From NCBI RefSeq assembly GCF_021532275.1, contig NZ_JACBOT010000001.1, positions 372,001-436,000 of the forward strand: a stretch of DNA of 64,000 nt, given 5' to 3'. The DNA is from Brevibacterium sp. UCMA 11754 (GTDB lineage: Bacteria; Actinomycetota; Actinomycetes; Actinomycetales; Brevibacteriaceae). Positions 17,246 to 26,415 of this stretch are shown one piece after another. The stretch's first letter is position 1, and the number at the start of each line of letters is the position of its first letter. The notes under the pieces were generated by a model that saw only the letters and a list, made by a program, of their open reading frames with translations, ran no database searches and had not been told where the DNA came from. The position numbers and the translations under genes are program-made.

Positions 17246-18450
17246 TGACGCGACCTGGGGCTGATACATCGCAAGGCGAGGGCGGTTCGTCGCGTTCGCG
17301 CATCAACGTGCTGCGCTGGCAGATCGGCTACGGGACCTTCGGTGTTCCGCAGGCGGCGGCACCCATTGCCTTCGCCCTCCTCGCACTGCCGCTGACAGGG
17401 TCCGCCGAGTCAGGTGCCGGCCTGGTCTTTGCGATGACGGCGGCACAGATCCTCGGCTCGGTGCCCATCACTCGCCTGGGGCACCGGTTCGGCAGCGTCG
17501 GCTACCTGCGCACACTCATCGCCTTCCGGACGCTCGGGCTGCTCGCGGTGACGATCCTGGCCGCTGTCTCAGCACCGTTCGGCTACCTCGTCGTCGCCGT
17601 CATCGTGGCCGGTCTTGTCAATGGCGCGGCCTACGGCTACATGCGGACACTGCTCGACCACCTCGTCGAGCCCTCGGGAATGCCACGCGCCCTGGGAATC
17701 GCTGCCACCCTCAACGAGGTCGCCTTCGCCACCTCACCAGTGCTGGCATCCGTACTCGGCGCCTGGTCACCGGTTGCGGCGATGGCTGTTGTGACTATCG
17801 TCGGCTCGGGACCGATGCTGCTCATCCCTGCCACCCCCGAGGCCCGGTCGACGCCTGCGACCGGGTCGGGTTCGGGACGTCGAGCTCCGGTGCCGGGTGC
17901 GGTCTGGATCTGGCTGTTCGCCTCCGGCGCGACCGGAGCCTCCATTGCGGGAATCGAGGTGGGAGCGGTGTCCTTCGCGCTGTCGTTCGGGCTCAGCCCG
18001 GCCTGGGCCTTCCTGTTTGCCCTGGCGATGTGCATCGGCTCGGTCCTCGGCGGAGTCTGGGTGAGCATCCGCAACCGCATGCCCGGGCGGTGGAAGGTCA
18101 CAACCTTCTTCGCCATCACCACGCTCGCCTTCTCCCAGCTCCTCATCGATGGGCATATTGCGCTGACACTTGCCGGTGCCCTCATCGTCGGATGGTTCCT
18201 GCCGATGCTCGACACCTTCTATCTGCTCGCGCTCGACAGCCTTGCACCGGAGGAGCGTCGAGCGGAGATGTTCGCACTGCTGCGGACGACGAATGCCCTG
18301 GGCATCATGGCCACGAGTGGCCTGCTCGCCTTGCTCGGGCTGACGGCAGCGCTCATCGGAGCCCTCGGTCTGCTTGTCATCGCGACCGTGCTGGCGGCGG
18401 TCTACTTCGCATGGGGACAGCGCAGCCGACGGGAAGTGCCCTTGGGGTGA
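17245..18450 (+). CDS. MFS transporter
   Basis: 401 residues with about 12 hydrophobic helices and a positively charged loop after helix 2 (ITRLGHRFGSVGYLRT). The two halves are separated by a Ser/Gly-rich loop near residue 200 (TGSGSGRRAPVPG). It is translationally coupled to the XRE-cupin regulator (TGATG), so expression is probably controlled by it. It resembles, at low level, the MFS protein at 20713. Substrate and direction are unknown. Confidence 0.85.
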   Translation: MTRPGADTSQGEGGSSRSRINVLRWQIGYGTFGVPQAAAPIAFALLALPLTGSAESGAGLVFAMTAAQILGSVPITRLGHRFGSVGYLRTLIAFRTLGLLAVTILAAVSAPFGYLVVAVIVAGLVNGAAYGYMRTLLDHLVEPSGMPRALGIAATLNEVAFATSPVLASVLGAWSPVAAMAVVTIVGSGPMLLIPATPEARSTPATGSGSGRRAPVPGAVWIWLFASGATGASIAGIEVGAVSFALSFGLSPAWAFLFALAMCIGSVLGGVWVSIRNRMPGRWKVTTFFAITTLAFSQLLIDGHIALTLAGALIVGWFLPMLDTFYLLALDSLAPEERRAEMFALLRTTNALGIMATSGLLALLGLTAALIGALGLLVIATVLAAVYFAWGQRSRREVPLG

Positions 18451-18848
18451 ACCGACCATGTGTTGGCCTGCGCGGTCGACGGTGACGTCGAGCAACCTCG
18501 GCGAGGTCCGATCACGATCGGGTTTCACTGTTCTGTCGAAAACGTAGCAAACGGTGCTCGGCAACAACCGTTCGTCACGGTCAGGTCGACTCTGCTCAGG
18601 ACTTCGTCGCACCGCGCTATCAGGCAATAGATATTGTGGTGTCAGAGCCCTTGCCCCGGCATGTGTCAGTCACCGCCGCAGGACTGCAGACAACTCGTCT
18701 CCAAGCTGTTACTTACTCCGAGCGTCCTCCCAGCCGCTGTGGTTCTGACTTCAAGCGCGGCGGCAATACTGGACCGCGTCGCTGATGTGCCACTCATCCG
18801 GTGGCATCTCCGACAGAAGACGCCCCTCGAAGAAGAAGGATCGACACT
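18451..18848. other. Intergenic region before the secreted protein gene
   Basis: About 400 bases without a recognisable gene. It contains an ACCTCGGCG 9-mer inside CAACCTCGGCGAGGTC near 18494. The last bases supply a GAAGGA ribosome site for the secreted protein. No RNA structure was recognised. Confidence 0.5.
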
Positions 18849-19301
18849 ATGAAGACCACCATCCGCAATCGCGCAGCAGCTCTGGGAATCGCCGCCGTCG
18901 CCGGCCTCGCAGGAATCGGCCTGGCCAGTGGCCCCGCACTGGCGGCACCCGCTCCCGCAGCGGCTACGAGCACAGACACCTCGCCGCAGTCGGTCCACTA
19001 CCCGACAGATACCGGCATCTACGCCGATGAGCTCGTCAGAGCCTGGGGTGCAGGCAACTCAGAGCGAGTCGAAGGATTCGCCACGCCTGAGGTCGTCGAG
19101 GCCCTGAATGAGCACGGCAACGAGGATGCGACCCACTGGGTAAAGACCGGTGGCGACGGAGCCGCAGGGACCATCTATTCGGACTATGAGAACACCGTCA
19201 CCGGAGAGACGATGTCCGTCGGAGTCGCCAACGAAGAGGTCTCGAACGGCGGCGAATGGGGCGCACCCCACGGAGTCCACAAGGTCCAGTTCGGCACCTG
19301 A
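18849..19301 (+). CDS. Small secreted protein of unknown function
   Basis: 150 residues. It has a classical Sec signal peptide (MKTTIRNRAAALGIAAVAGL) with a predicted cut after ALA near residue 34, then an Ala/Pro/Thr-rich linker. The mature domain of about 110 residues starts IYADELVRAWGAGNSERVEG and has no cysteine. The pattern of short helix, VEALNEHG and later beta-rich segments loosely recalls small ligand-binding (NTF2-like) folds, but I do not recognise the family. GAAGGA lies upstream of the ATG. A strong hairpin follows at 19329, so it is monocistronic. Confidence 0.75.
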   Translation: MKTTIRNRAAALGIAAVAGLAGIGLASGPALAAPAPAAATSTDTSPQSVHYPTDTGIYADELVRAWGAGNSERVEGFATPEVVEALNEHGNEDATHWVKTGGDGAAGTIYSDYENTVTGETMSVGVANEEVSNGGEWGAPHGVHKVQFGT

Positions 19302-19328
19302 GGCACCGTCACCCGATACGGGTGCGAA

Positions 19329-19364
19329 GAACCCCGCAGCCTGAGAACTCAGGGGGCGGGGTTC
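19329..19364. terminator. Bidirectional terminator hairpin
   Basis: GAACCCCGC pairs perfectly with GCGGGGTTC (9 bp). An inner CCTGA/TCAGG stem with a 4-base loop extends it. It lies between the convergent secreted-protein and LCP genes. Confidence 0.75.
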
Positions 19365-19416
19365 GTCACGTGCACGGGTGGGCGGGGCCACCTCGGCGAG
19401 GTATCGGGTCTGACGT

Positions 19417-20466
19417 TTACAGGTGCGACTCCGGGGCGTTCTGGACGTACTCATCGACGGTGTCGTTCTTGTACGCGTCTTGGACCTTCTTCAGTTCCTC
19501 TTCATCGACGTTGACGATCGACTGACCGTCACTCGATGTTCCGACTCCCGCGGTTGGGGAGGTGAAGAATTCGATGTCACCGGGGCGGACGTCGCGCATG
19601 GCGAAGGCCGTGGCAGAGATGTACTGAGCGTCCAGACCGGAGTCGACGTACATGTACGGAGAGAAGTCCTTGACCATGTTCTGGATCTTCTTCGGATTCG
19701 ACAGGGTGTCAGCGGAGATGATCTCGTTGGTCAGTCCCCGGATGAAGGCCTGCTGGTTGCGGGCCCGCTGGAAGTCGCCGTCCTGGAAGGACTTGCGTTC
19801 GCGCACGAAGGTCAGCGCCTCGTCGCCGTCGAGTAGGTTGTTTCCCTTGGTGAAGGTGTAGCCGTTCTTCTCAAAGCTCTGCTCCGAGTTCACGGTCACA
19901 CCGCCGAGGCTGTCGGTCAGTGCTTTGAAACCTTCGAAGTCAATGATCGCGACGTGGTCGAGTTCCGTGCCGATGAAGTCCGAGACCGTGGACACGGCCA
20001 GGGGCAGGCCACCGGTTGAGAGTGCGGAGTTGATCTTCGCCTTGCCGTGGCCTTCGATGTCGACCCAGCTGTCACGCGGGATCGACATGACTTGGACATT
20101 GGATCCGGACTCCGGGATGTGCATGACCATGATCGTGTCCGAGCGCAGTCCGCGGGAGTCGTTGACGTCGACCTGGTCCATCGGCTCATCGGAGCCCAGC
20201 AGCAGGATGTTCGTACCGCCGTCTTCCTTCTGGTCATCGGGACGCTGCGTGCCGAAGATCTGCTCGTCGGTGAGCTTGTTCGCGTTGTTGTCGAAGGTCC
20301 GACCCACGTTCCACAGGTAAAGGCCTACACCGAGCACGCCGAGGATGACGATCACGAGCACGGCGACGAGGATCTTGCGCCACACCTTCTTCTTTTTGCG
20401 CTTGGGACGCTGCGGTCGGTCTTCCTGGCTGTCGAACAGATCATCGAAACTGCTGTTGTCCGTCAT
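19417..20466 (-). CDS. LytR-CpsA-Psr (LCP) family cell-wall glycopolymer ligase
   Basis: 349 residues. A Lys/Arg-rich cytoplasmic tail (RPQRPKRKKKKVWRK) precedes one membrane helix (ILVAVLVIVILGVLGVGLYL), then the extracellular LCP domain. Conserved pieces are NILLLGSDEP, LRSDTIMVMHIP, VMSIPRDSWVDIEGHGKAKI (catalytic Arg and Asp region), NSALSTGGLPLAVSTVSDF and LTFVRERKSFQDGDFQRARN. The family moves teichoic-acid or arabinogalactan-type polymers from lipid carriers to peptidoglycan. The ATG at 20466 has GGAG 5 nt upstream. Confidence 0.92.
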   Translation of the reverse strand: MTDNSSFDDLFDSQEDRPQRPKRKKKKVWRKILVAVLVIVILGVLGVGLYLWNVGRTFDNNANKLTDEQIFGTQRPDDQKEDGGTNILLLGSDEPMDQVDVNDSRGLRSDTIMVMHIPESGSNVQVMSIPRDSWVDIEGHGKAKINSALSTGGLPLAVSTVSDFIGTELDHVAIIDFEGFKALTDSLGGVTVNSEQSFEKNGYTFTKGNNLLDGDEALTFVRERKSFQDGDFQRARNQQAFIRGLTNEIISADTLSNPKKIQNMVKDFSPYMYVDSGLDAQYISATAFAMRDVRPGDIEFFTSPTAGVGTSSDGQSIVNVDEEELKKVQDAYKNDTVDEYVQNAPESHL

Positions 20467-20700
20467 CGGCACTCCGGGTTTCAGTCAATGCGGCGTGGGT
20501 GCCGGCGGGAGAGGATTGCAATCTTGGCAATTATATAGCTTCTGCTACATTCCCCCGGACACCTTGCCCCCGGTGCGCGGCTGTTTTTTGCCTGTGACCT
20601 GGGTTCATCGCTCGCCCGCCCCTCGACTGAACGTCGCCGAGGTGACTCGACTCACCGGTAACAACGCCGTATCCGTATCGTGGACGCTTCATGCCCTAGG

Positions 20701-20706
20701 TAGACT
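20701..20706 (+). promoter_or_regulatory. -10 hexamer TAGACT, leaderless MFS promoter
   Basis: TAGACT is followed by six bases and the GTG at 20713, where no ribosome site is visible. The hexamer is identical to that of the rhodanese gene. Confidence 0.45.
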
Positions 20707-20712
20707 TTCCTG

Positions 20713-21951
20713 GTGTTCAACAACTATCGGGAAATTCTGTCTCTTCCCGGTGCTCTCAAGTTCTCCTTGGCCGGTCTTGTTGCACGTATGCCCATCGCAG
20801 TTCTGGGCCTGGGAATCGTTCTGTTCATCCAGGGCGTCAGCGGCTCCTATGGTCTGGCAGGCATCGTCGCCGCCGTGTACATGATCGTCCAAGCTCTTGC
20901 CGGCCCCGGGATCGCGCGCCTTGTCGACCGTCGTGGCCAAGCCACCGTCATGGTGCCCATCGTCATCACCCACCTCGTGGCGCTCTCGCTGCTCATCGTC
21001 TGCGTCTACGCAGACTGGTGGGTGGGTCTCATCTTCGTCTTCGCCGGAATCGGCGGTGCCACTGTCGGCTCCGTCGGGTCGCTGGTGCGTTCGCGATGGT
21101 CACACATCGTGGATTCGCCGAAAAAGCTGCAGACCGCCTTCTCCTGGGAATCCGTAGCCGATGAGCTGCTCTTCGTCACCGGCCCCGTCGTTGCCACCGT
21201 ACTCGCCACCGCCGTGTTCCCACCGGCAGGCATCATCCTCTCGATGCTCACCGCCGGGATCGGCTCGGCTCTGCTCTACATCCAGAAGTCGACCGAGCCC
21301 CCGCCGATCGAACGCACCACAGAATCTCGCGGCCACGTGTTTTCCAACCCAGGCATCTTCACGATCATCATCGTCAACGTCTTCCTGGGTGTGAACTTCG
21401 GCGCCATCGACGTCATTGCCGTGGCCTTCGCCGACGAACAGGGTGTGAAGTCCCTGGCCGGCATCCTGCTCAGCGCCTTCGCCCTGGGCTCACTCATCGC
21501 CGGTGCGCTCTACGGGTCAAGGAACTGGAACTCCGCAACCCATCACCGCTTCGGCGTCACCGTTGCCCTGCTGGCCATCGGCGCGTGTTCGATGATGCTG
21601 GCCCAGGGAATGGTCTCCTACACGATCATCCTGTTCATCGTCGGCTTCACGATCGCCCCGAGCCTCATCGGCGCGAACTCCGTCATCGAAGCGCTGGCAC
21701 CGCCACGGCGTCTGACCGAGGCCTTCGCCTGGCTGGGTACCTCCCTGGGCTTCGGCGTCGCCTTCGGGTCGGCCCTCGCCGGCAACATCATCGACGCCTC
21801 GAATGCGAAGACGGCGATGCTGCTGCCGGCCGGCTGCGCCATCGTCGGTGCTCTCTTGGCGCTGTCGCTGCTCAAGCTGCTCAACCCGAAGCGGTCGAGT
21901 CACGAGGTGCGGGTCAACCGACCCGGACGGAACGTGTCGCTGAAGGGTTAG
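20713..21951 (+). CDS. MFS transporter
   Basis: 412 residues, about 12 helices, starting LPGALKFSLAGLVARMPIAV. The loop IARLVDRRGQATVMV after helix 2 is a variant of MFS motif A, and SRWSHIVDSPKKLQTAFSWE is a conserved cytosolic segment of this actinobacterial MFS group. The GTG start has a -10 six bases upstream and no Shine-Dalgarno. No neighbouring enzyme or regulator suggests a substrate. An export role is common in the family. Confidence 0.85.
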   Translation: MFNNYREILSLPGALKFSLAGLVARMPIAVLGLGIVLFIQGVSGSYGLAGIVAAVYMIVQALAGPGIARLVDRRGQATVMVPIVITHLVALSLLIVCVYADWWVGLIFVFAGIGGATVGSVGSLVRSRWSHIVDSPKKLQTAFSWESVADELLFVTGPVVATVLATAVFPPAGIILSMLTAGIGSALLYIQKSTEPPPIERTTESRGHVFSNPGIFTIIIVNVFLGVNFGAIDVIAVAFADEQGVKSLAGILLSAFALGSLIAGALYGSRNWNSATHHRFGVTVALLAIGACSMMLAQGMVSYTIILFIVGFTIAPSLIGANSVIEALAPPRRLTEAFAWLGTSLGFGVAFGSALAGNIIDASNAKTAMLLPAGCAIVGALLALSLLKLLNPKRSSHEVRVNRPGRNVSLKG

Positions 21952-22094
21952 AGAGCGAGGGCCGACGGAGTGATCCTTCTGCGCAGACGAGCAGACTGAA
22001 GAGCCCGACGGGGCCGGGCCCCACGCTCGAACCGTGGAACCCCGAGCACCAGCCAGTCCAACTCGACGAGGGGCCCATCGCGCTCGCGGGCGAG

Positions 22095-22150
22095 CACCAC
22101 GCACCACGCACCACGCACCACGCACCACGCACCACGCACCACGCACCACG
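22095..22150. repeat. Eight perfect copies of the 7-mer CACCACG
   Basis: The unit CACCACG is repeated eight times without change over 56 bases in the 337-base gap between the MFS gene and the XRE/membrane pair. A 7-bp unit shifts the frame, and no gene covers it convincingly. Copy number is likely to vary by slippage. Confidence 0.9.
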
Positions 22151-22211
22151 AGCATCAAAACACCGCGTTGCAACGGGAGGTTGTGCCGTTACCGGTAGTG
22201 ATGGCCGCCAA

Positions 22212-22277
22212 ATGTCAAAGATTCTTGACATGGCATGTCAATGATGTTTTACTTTTTATGTAAAGAATAGTTGACAT
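22212..22277. promoter_or_regulatory. Operator with four ATGTCAA half-sites for the XRE repressor
   Basis: ATGTCAA (22212-22218) and TTGACAT (22225-22231) form a perfect 7+6+7 inverted repeat. A second pair, ATGTCAA (22235-22241) and TTGACAT (22271-22277), follows just before the XRE gene. TTGACA inside the first pair could also be a -35, with TACTTT near 22250 as -10. The placement suggests autorepression. Confidence 0.6.
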
Positions 22278-22288
22278 CAGGAAGCGGG

Positions 22289-22498
22289 ATGGACGTTCAG
22301 ACTTCGAATCTCAAGCACGTCCGCAAGGCCGCCGGTCTCACGCAGGCCCAGCTTGCCCAACGCACCGGCGTCTCGCGTCAGACGATCATCGCCACCGAGC
22401 GCGGCGACTACGCACCCAGCGTCTATCTGGCACTGCGCATCGCCCGTTCGCTGGAGACCACAGTGGAAGAAATCTTTTCACTTCAGGAGGAATCATAA
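22289..22498 (+). CDS. Small XRE-family HTH regulator
   Basis: 69 residues, almost only a Cro/CI-type HTH: LKHVRKAAGLTQAQLAQRTG followed by SRQTIIATERGDYAPSVYLA, ending with LETTVEEIFSLQ. This is the YgzD-like class that is usually paired with a small membrane protein. The ATG at 22289 has AGGAAG 4-5 nt upstream. Its TAA overlaps the ATG of the membrane protein gene (TAATG). The palindromic sites just upstream are its likely targets. Confidence 0.9.
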   Translation: MDVQTSNLKHVRKAAGLTQAQLAQRTGVSRQTIIATERGDYAPSVYLALRIARSLETTVEEIFSLQEES

Positions 22499-23073
22499 TG
22501 AACAACAGCAGCGACAGGAAGAACCGCAGCAACGAACTCGCCGACAAGATCGCAGGCTTCAACGACCCGTCGATGGGTGATGAACGCGAGCGCGACGTCA
22601 TCCTGCGCGCGTATACGCTGGGGGCCGTCGTCTCCACCTACGTGTTCTTCGCGCTCGGACTCATCTTCGCAGTTCTCGGCGCGGGATTGTGGAGTGCGTT
22701 TATCATCCTCGGCTCCATCGTGACCAGCAGCGCCATTTCGGGGTACTGCAAGCGCGAGAATGTGGACTTCGCGATGTCCATGGCCCGCGTCTCAGCGAAA
22801 CGGCTGATCGTCGGCAACATCGCAGGCGCGGTGTTCGCCATTGTCTGGGTCAGTGCGATTGTCTTCCACATGAGTGAGGGCCATCCGCTCATCGATGCCG
22901 GCATGGGAGCAAGCACCACACTCGGTGCTGCAACCAGCACGTACGCCATCGTTATCGGTGCGACGGTCGGCTTCATCGCTACGATCACCCTCATGACGTT
23001 CTCTCGCATACGCAAAATCAAGCAGGCCCGTGCCGAAGCGGCCGCGGCGGCAGATATCGAAGACGAGGACTGA
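22498..23073 (+). CDS. Four-helix membrane protein paired with XRE regulator
   Basis: 191 residues. A charged N-terminus of about 35 residues (ERERDVILRAY) leads into four predicted helices around residues 40-62, 64-82, 106-126 and 145-170, then a Lys/Ala-rich acidic tail ending DIEDED. It is coupled to the XRE gene by a one-base overlap and an AGGAGG ribosome site inside that gene. Small HTH plus multi-helix membrane protein pairs are widespread in Gram-positive bacteria. The function is unknown; signal sensing or toxin-like roles are possibilities only. Confidence 0.8.
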   Translation: MNNSSDRKNRSNELADKIAGFNDPSMGDERERDVILRAYTLGAVVSTYVFFALGLIFAVLGAGLWSAFIILGSIVTSSAISGYCKRENVDFAMSMARVSAKRLIVGNIAGAVFAIVWVSAIVFHMSEGHPLIDAGMGASTTLGAATSTYAIVIGATVGFIATITLMTFSRIRKIKQARAEAAAAADIEDED

Positions 23074-23191
23074 CCCACCTCGGCGGTGTGGGCATCTGTT
23101 CAACCGACTGCCGGGCCCACGGCGGGCATCACTGCTCTTCTTCGCGGCAACGTCACTTCGCATCACTGCCTGAGCGTCCGTGGAGTGCGCC

Positions 23192-24901
23192 TCAGGCCCA
23201 GTTCTTGTGCGGTGAGGTCTCGCCGACCCCCGGGTTGAAGACGTTGCACGGGTCGAGCTCCTTGAAGTGAGCCTCCATCTCCGGAGGCACCTGGTAGAGG
23301 CGACCATAGTTGTGCTCGGCGGGCACGGCCGCTCCGCGTGCCTCGAGCAGCGCCATCATCTGCTTCTTCAAAGCGATCGGGTCGACTCCCTTCTTCGCCA
23401 CATGATCCTGGTGGAAGACGTGGCAGAAGAAGTGGCCGTAGTAGGAACTGATGTGCAGCTGGTCTGAGATCTCCGTGGGCAGCACCTCGAGCCAATCCTC
23501 GTCATCGCGTGTCAGCGCGACGTCGAAGGTGATCATCTCCGAGGAGTCTTCGCGGTGGAGATTGAAGTAGCGGGTCGCAGCACTGGCGGCACCGAAGCGG
23601 TGGAGCATAGCGGACTGAGCCTCATCGGCAGTGCAGATGAAGAATTCACCGTCACGGCCCGCCTCGGCGAAGAAGGTCGTGAGGAACTCCTCGGTCCTCT
23701 GCTTCTGGTCGCCGCTGACGACGAGGAGCAGATGGTGTTCAAAGCGGTCGCGGTACTCAAGCATTCGGTCCGGCAGCTGCTGCGGCAGCAAGCTGAAGGC
23801 ACCCTGCGCAATGGAATCGGCGACGGTCTGTCCGAAGAAGGGCAGCTTCGCGAACACCCCGTTCGCCCAGTTCTTCAACGCGAAGAGCTTGATCTGTTCG
23901 CGGCTGCCGGCGTGTTTGACGGAGACGAACGTGTCCTTGCCGTACTTCTCGGCGAGGTCGAAGGACGGCCGTCCCATGTACTCACCGGAGATCGGCAGCG
24001 GCATGTCCGAGGTCAGGATCGCCCGGCGCAGGGCCTCGAGCTCGGCGGGGCTGTCAGTTCCCACGTAGAAGGTCGTCGAATCCTTCTGTTTGGGGAAGGT
24101 CCGCGTGCGCACGGCGAAGACCATCAGCTTGCCGGCCGACCCTGACGCCTCATGAAGGAATTTCGGGTTGGCGTTGTAGCGGGCAGGAGAATCGGTGATC
24201 TCGCGGACGTGCTCGCTGTATTCGGTGTCGAGGGTGTCTTCCGGGGGCGGCGTGACATCGGCTTCGTCCCATTCGCCGCGTTGGAGTTTGTCGAGGATAT
24301 GGGCCGGATCATCGCCGAGGCTGATGCCCAGGCGATTGACGAGTTCGACCTTGCCCTCGTCATTGACTCGGGCGAAGATCGCGTGCTTCGTGAAGGCCGG
24401 GCCCTTGCGAATCTGGCTGCCGCCGGAGTTATTCGCAATGCCGCCGACAACCGAAGCACCGATCGAGGACGAACCGATCACCGAGTGGGGTTCGCGCCCG
24501 TGAGGTGCCAGCTTGTCATCGAGTTCGTACAGCGTGGATCCGGCCAGACACACGGCCTCACGGGCATCGTTGATGAGATGGATCTGGTTGATGCGCAGGG
24601 TGGAGATGATGACGATCTCACGGTCGTAGTCCTGATCGCCGGGGCCCGAGCCTCCGGTCAGTCCGGTGTTCGCCGACTGTGGGATGACGATGAGATCGTG
24701 ATCGACGCAGACCTGCAGAGCCCGCCACATATCGACAAGGCTGCCCGGCTTGAGGACGGCGAGCACATTGCCGCCGCCGAAGCGATTGCCTTTGGCGAAG
24801 GGTTCAGTCGCCCGGGCGGAGGTGAGCACATGACGACTGCCCATGATGTCGATGAAGGCGCTGACCGCCGGCGCTGGTTGCTGTCGTTGACTTCCGAACA
24901 T
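23192..24901 (-). CDS. dld: FAD-dependent D-lactate dehydrogenase (quinone-linked, Dld type)
   Basis: 569 residues from the ATG at 24901, close to E. coli Dld in length. It oxidises D-lactate to pyruvate and passes electrons to quinone at the inner membrane face. Features: FAD-binding PCMH domain with PGSLVDMWRALQVCVDHDLI, QSANTGLTGGSGP and SSIGASVVGGIANNSGGSQI; membrane-binding C-half with FHQDHVAKKG, EHNYGRLYQVPPEM and DPCNVFNPGVGETSP. An in-frame ATG exists at 24922, but GAGGAG lies 9 nt before 24901. The gene stands alone. Confidence 0.92.
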   Translation of the reverse strand: MFGSQRQQPAPAVSAFIDIMGSRHVLTSARATEPFAKGNRFGGGNVLAVLKPGSLVDMWRALQVCVDHDLIVIPQSANTGLTGGSGPGDQDYDREIVIISTLRINQIHLINDAREAVCLAGSTLYELDDKLAPHGREPHSVIGSSSIGASVVGGIANNSGGSQIRKGPAFTKHAIFARVNDEGKVELVNRLGISLGDDPAHILDKLQRGEWDEADVTPPPEDTLDTEYSEHVREITDSPARYNANPKFLHEASGSAGKLMVFAVRTRTFPKQKDSTTFYVGTDSPAELEALRRAILTSDMPLPISGEYMGRPSFDLAEKYGKDTFVSVKHAGSREQIKLFALKNWANGVFAKLPFFGQTVADSIAQGAFSLLPQQLPDRMLEYRDRFEHHLLLVVSGDQKQRTEEFLTTFFAEAGRDGEFFICTADEAQSAMLHRFGAASAATRYFNLHREDSSEMITFDVALTRDDEDWLEVLPTEISDQLHISSYYGHFFCHVFHQDHVAKKGVDPIALKKQMMALLEARGAAVPAEHNYGRLYQVPPEMEAHFKELDPCNVFNPGVGETSPHKNWA

Positions 24902-24989
24902 TGTTGATAGCTCCTCTTGCATCGATGCGAACGTCGTTCACTCTACAAACCTGCGTATGAGATGGCGCCTGCGCCCATCCGTTATCTGT

Positions 24990-26333
24990 TCATGTGTCGC
25001 CATCGTCTGACGGGTCATTGTCGGCGCGACCTTCCTGCTGACGTTTTTCAGCACGCATCCGATCCCACTCGGACAGACGCTTCGCGATGATGTGTTCGTA
25101 ACCGTTGCTGGTGGGCCGATACACCTTCTCCGGTGTCATGCCTTCAGGGAAGTAGTTCGCACCTGAGAAGCCTCCCGGCCTGTCCGGGTCATACTCGTAT
25201 CCCTCCCCGTAGCCGAGGTTCTTCATCAGCTTCGTCGGGGCGTTGAGGACATTTGCCGGAGGCATGAGAGACCCGGTCCGTTTCGCGAGCTTCTTCGCTG
25301 CGTTGAATCCACGGTAGACGGCGATGGACTTCGGTGCGGTTGCAAGGTAGACGACGGCTTGGGCGATGGCGAGTTCCCCTTCTGGGGAGCCGAGACGTTC
25401 GAACACGTCCCATGCCGCCAGCGCTTGCTGGATGGCTTGCGGGTCGGCAATCGCGATGTCTTCGTTGGCGAATCTGACCAGCCGTCGGGCGATATAGAGG
25501 GGATCTTCCCCACCCTCGAGCATGCGCGCCAACCAATACAGTGACGCATCGGGGTCAGAACCGCGCATTGACTTATGCAGCGCGGAGATGAGGTTGTAGT
25601 GCCCCTCTTGGGCTTTGTCGTAGATCGGTGCACGCTGTTGAACCAGCTCGACAAGGCCAGAGGTGTCGAGAGTACCGCTGACGGTTTGGAGTTGTTCGAT
25701 GAGGTTGAGCAGGTAACGGCCATCGCCGTCAGCCATCGCCACCAGGGCATGTCGTGCCTGCGCATCAAGAGGCAGTTCTCTCTCAGTGGTTTCCTCTGCT
25801 CGCGTGATGAGCGTGGTCAGCGCTTCCTCGTCGAGGCGTTTGAGGACGAAGACCTGAGCGCGGGAGAGCAATGCAGAGTTGAGTTCGAAGCTGGGGTTCT
25901 CCGTGGTCGCACCGACGAGCACGACCGTGCCGTCTTCTACGTACGGGAGGAAGGAATCCTGCTGGGCGCGGTTGAAGCGGTGGATCTCGTCGACGAACAG
26001 CATCGTGCCCTGGCCGATCTCGCGGCGTTTGGCAGCTGATTGGAAGACTTTGCGGAGTTCGGCGACGCCGGAGAAGGTCGCTGAAACCGATTCGAAGACT
26101 AAGTTGGTGCGTTCGGCCAGCAGTCGCGCGATGGTTGTCTTCCCACATCCTGGTGGTCCCCACAGCACCATCGAGACCAGCCTCGCCTCGGCGACCATTC
26201 GACCAATCGGGGCATCTTCCCCCAGCAGGTGATCTTGCCCGATGACATCCTCAAGGGACTTCGGGCGCAGACGATCGGCCAGCGGGCGGCCCACGTCGTC
26301 AGGCTCAAACAATGACGGCGGTTCTTGGCTCAC
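24990..26333 (-). CDS. rarA: Replication-associated recombination protein A, AAA ATPase
   Basis: 447 residues from the GTG at 26333 (GGAGG 7 nt upstream). N-terminal LADRLRPKSLEDVIGQDHLL leads to Walker A WGPPGCGKTT, Walker B MLFVDEIHRFN, sensor ATTENPSFELNSALLSR and the C-terminal tetramerisation part with HKSMRGSDPDASLYWLARML. It is related to clamp loaders and RuvB and acts at stalled forks. A much longer upstream reading frame lacks conservation. It is about 80 bases upstream of the convergent-facing MFS gene end on the same strand. Confidence 0.95.
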   Translation of the reverse strand: MSQEPPSLFEPDDVGRPLADRLRPKSLEDVIGQDHLLGEDAPIGRMVAEARLVSMVLWGPPGCGKTTIARLLAERTNLVFESVSATFSGVAELRKVFQSAAKRREIGQGTMLFVDEIHRFNRAQQDSFLPYVEDGTVVLVGATTENPSFELNSALLSRAQVFVLKRLDEEALTTLITRAEETTERELPLDAQARHALVAMADGDGRYLLNLIEQLQTVSGTLDTSGLVELVQQRAPIYDKAQEGHYNLISALHKSMRGSDPDASLYWLARMLEGGEDPLYIARRLVRFANEDIAIADPQAIQQALAAWDVFERLGSPEGELAIAQAVVYLATAPKSIAVYRGFNAAKKLAKRTGSLMPPANVLNAPTKLMKNLGYGEGYEYDPDRPGGFSGANYFPEGMTPEKVYRPTSNGYEHIIAKRLSEWDRMRAEKRQQEGRADNDPSDDGDT

Positions 26334-26415
26334 GATGTCACCTCCATTTTCATAGCCTAATTGCCGCGGCTGATCGGTTGGTGCTCGCGCCGCTGCCTTG
26401 ACGGACGCCACGGCG

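Noticed and set aside
20713..21951. Operon of the MFS gene with the XRE/membrane pair
   Set aside because: A 337-base gap holding a tandem repeat and a strong separate operator and promoter lies between them.
22095..22150. CRISPR-like repeat
   Set aside because: The units are 7 bp, contiguous and without spacers; there are no cas genes nearby. It is a simple tandem repeat.
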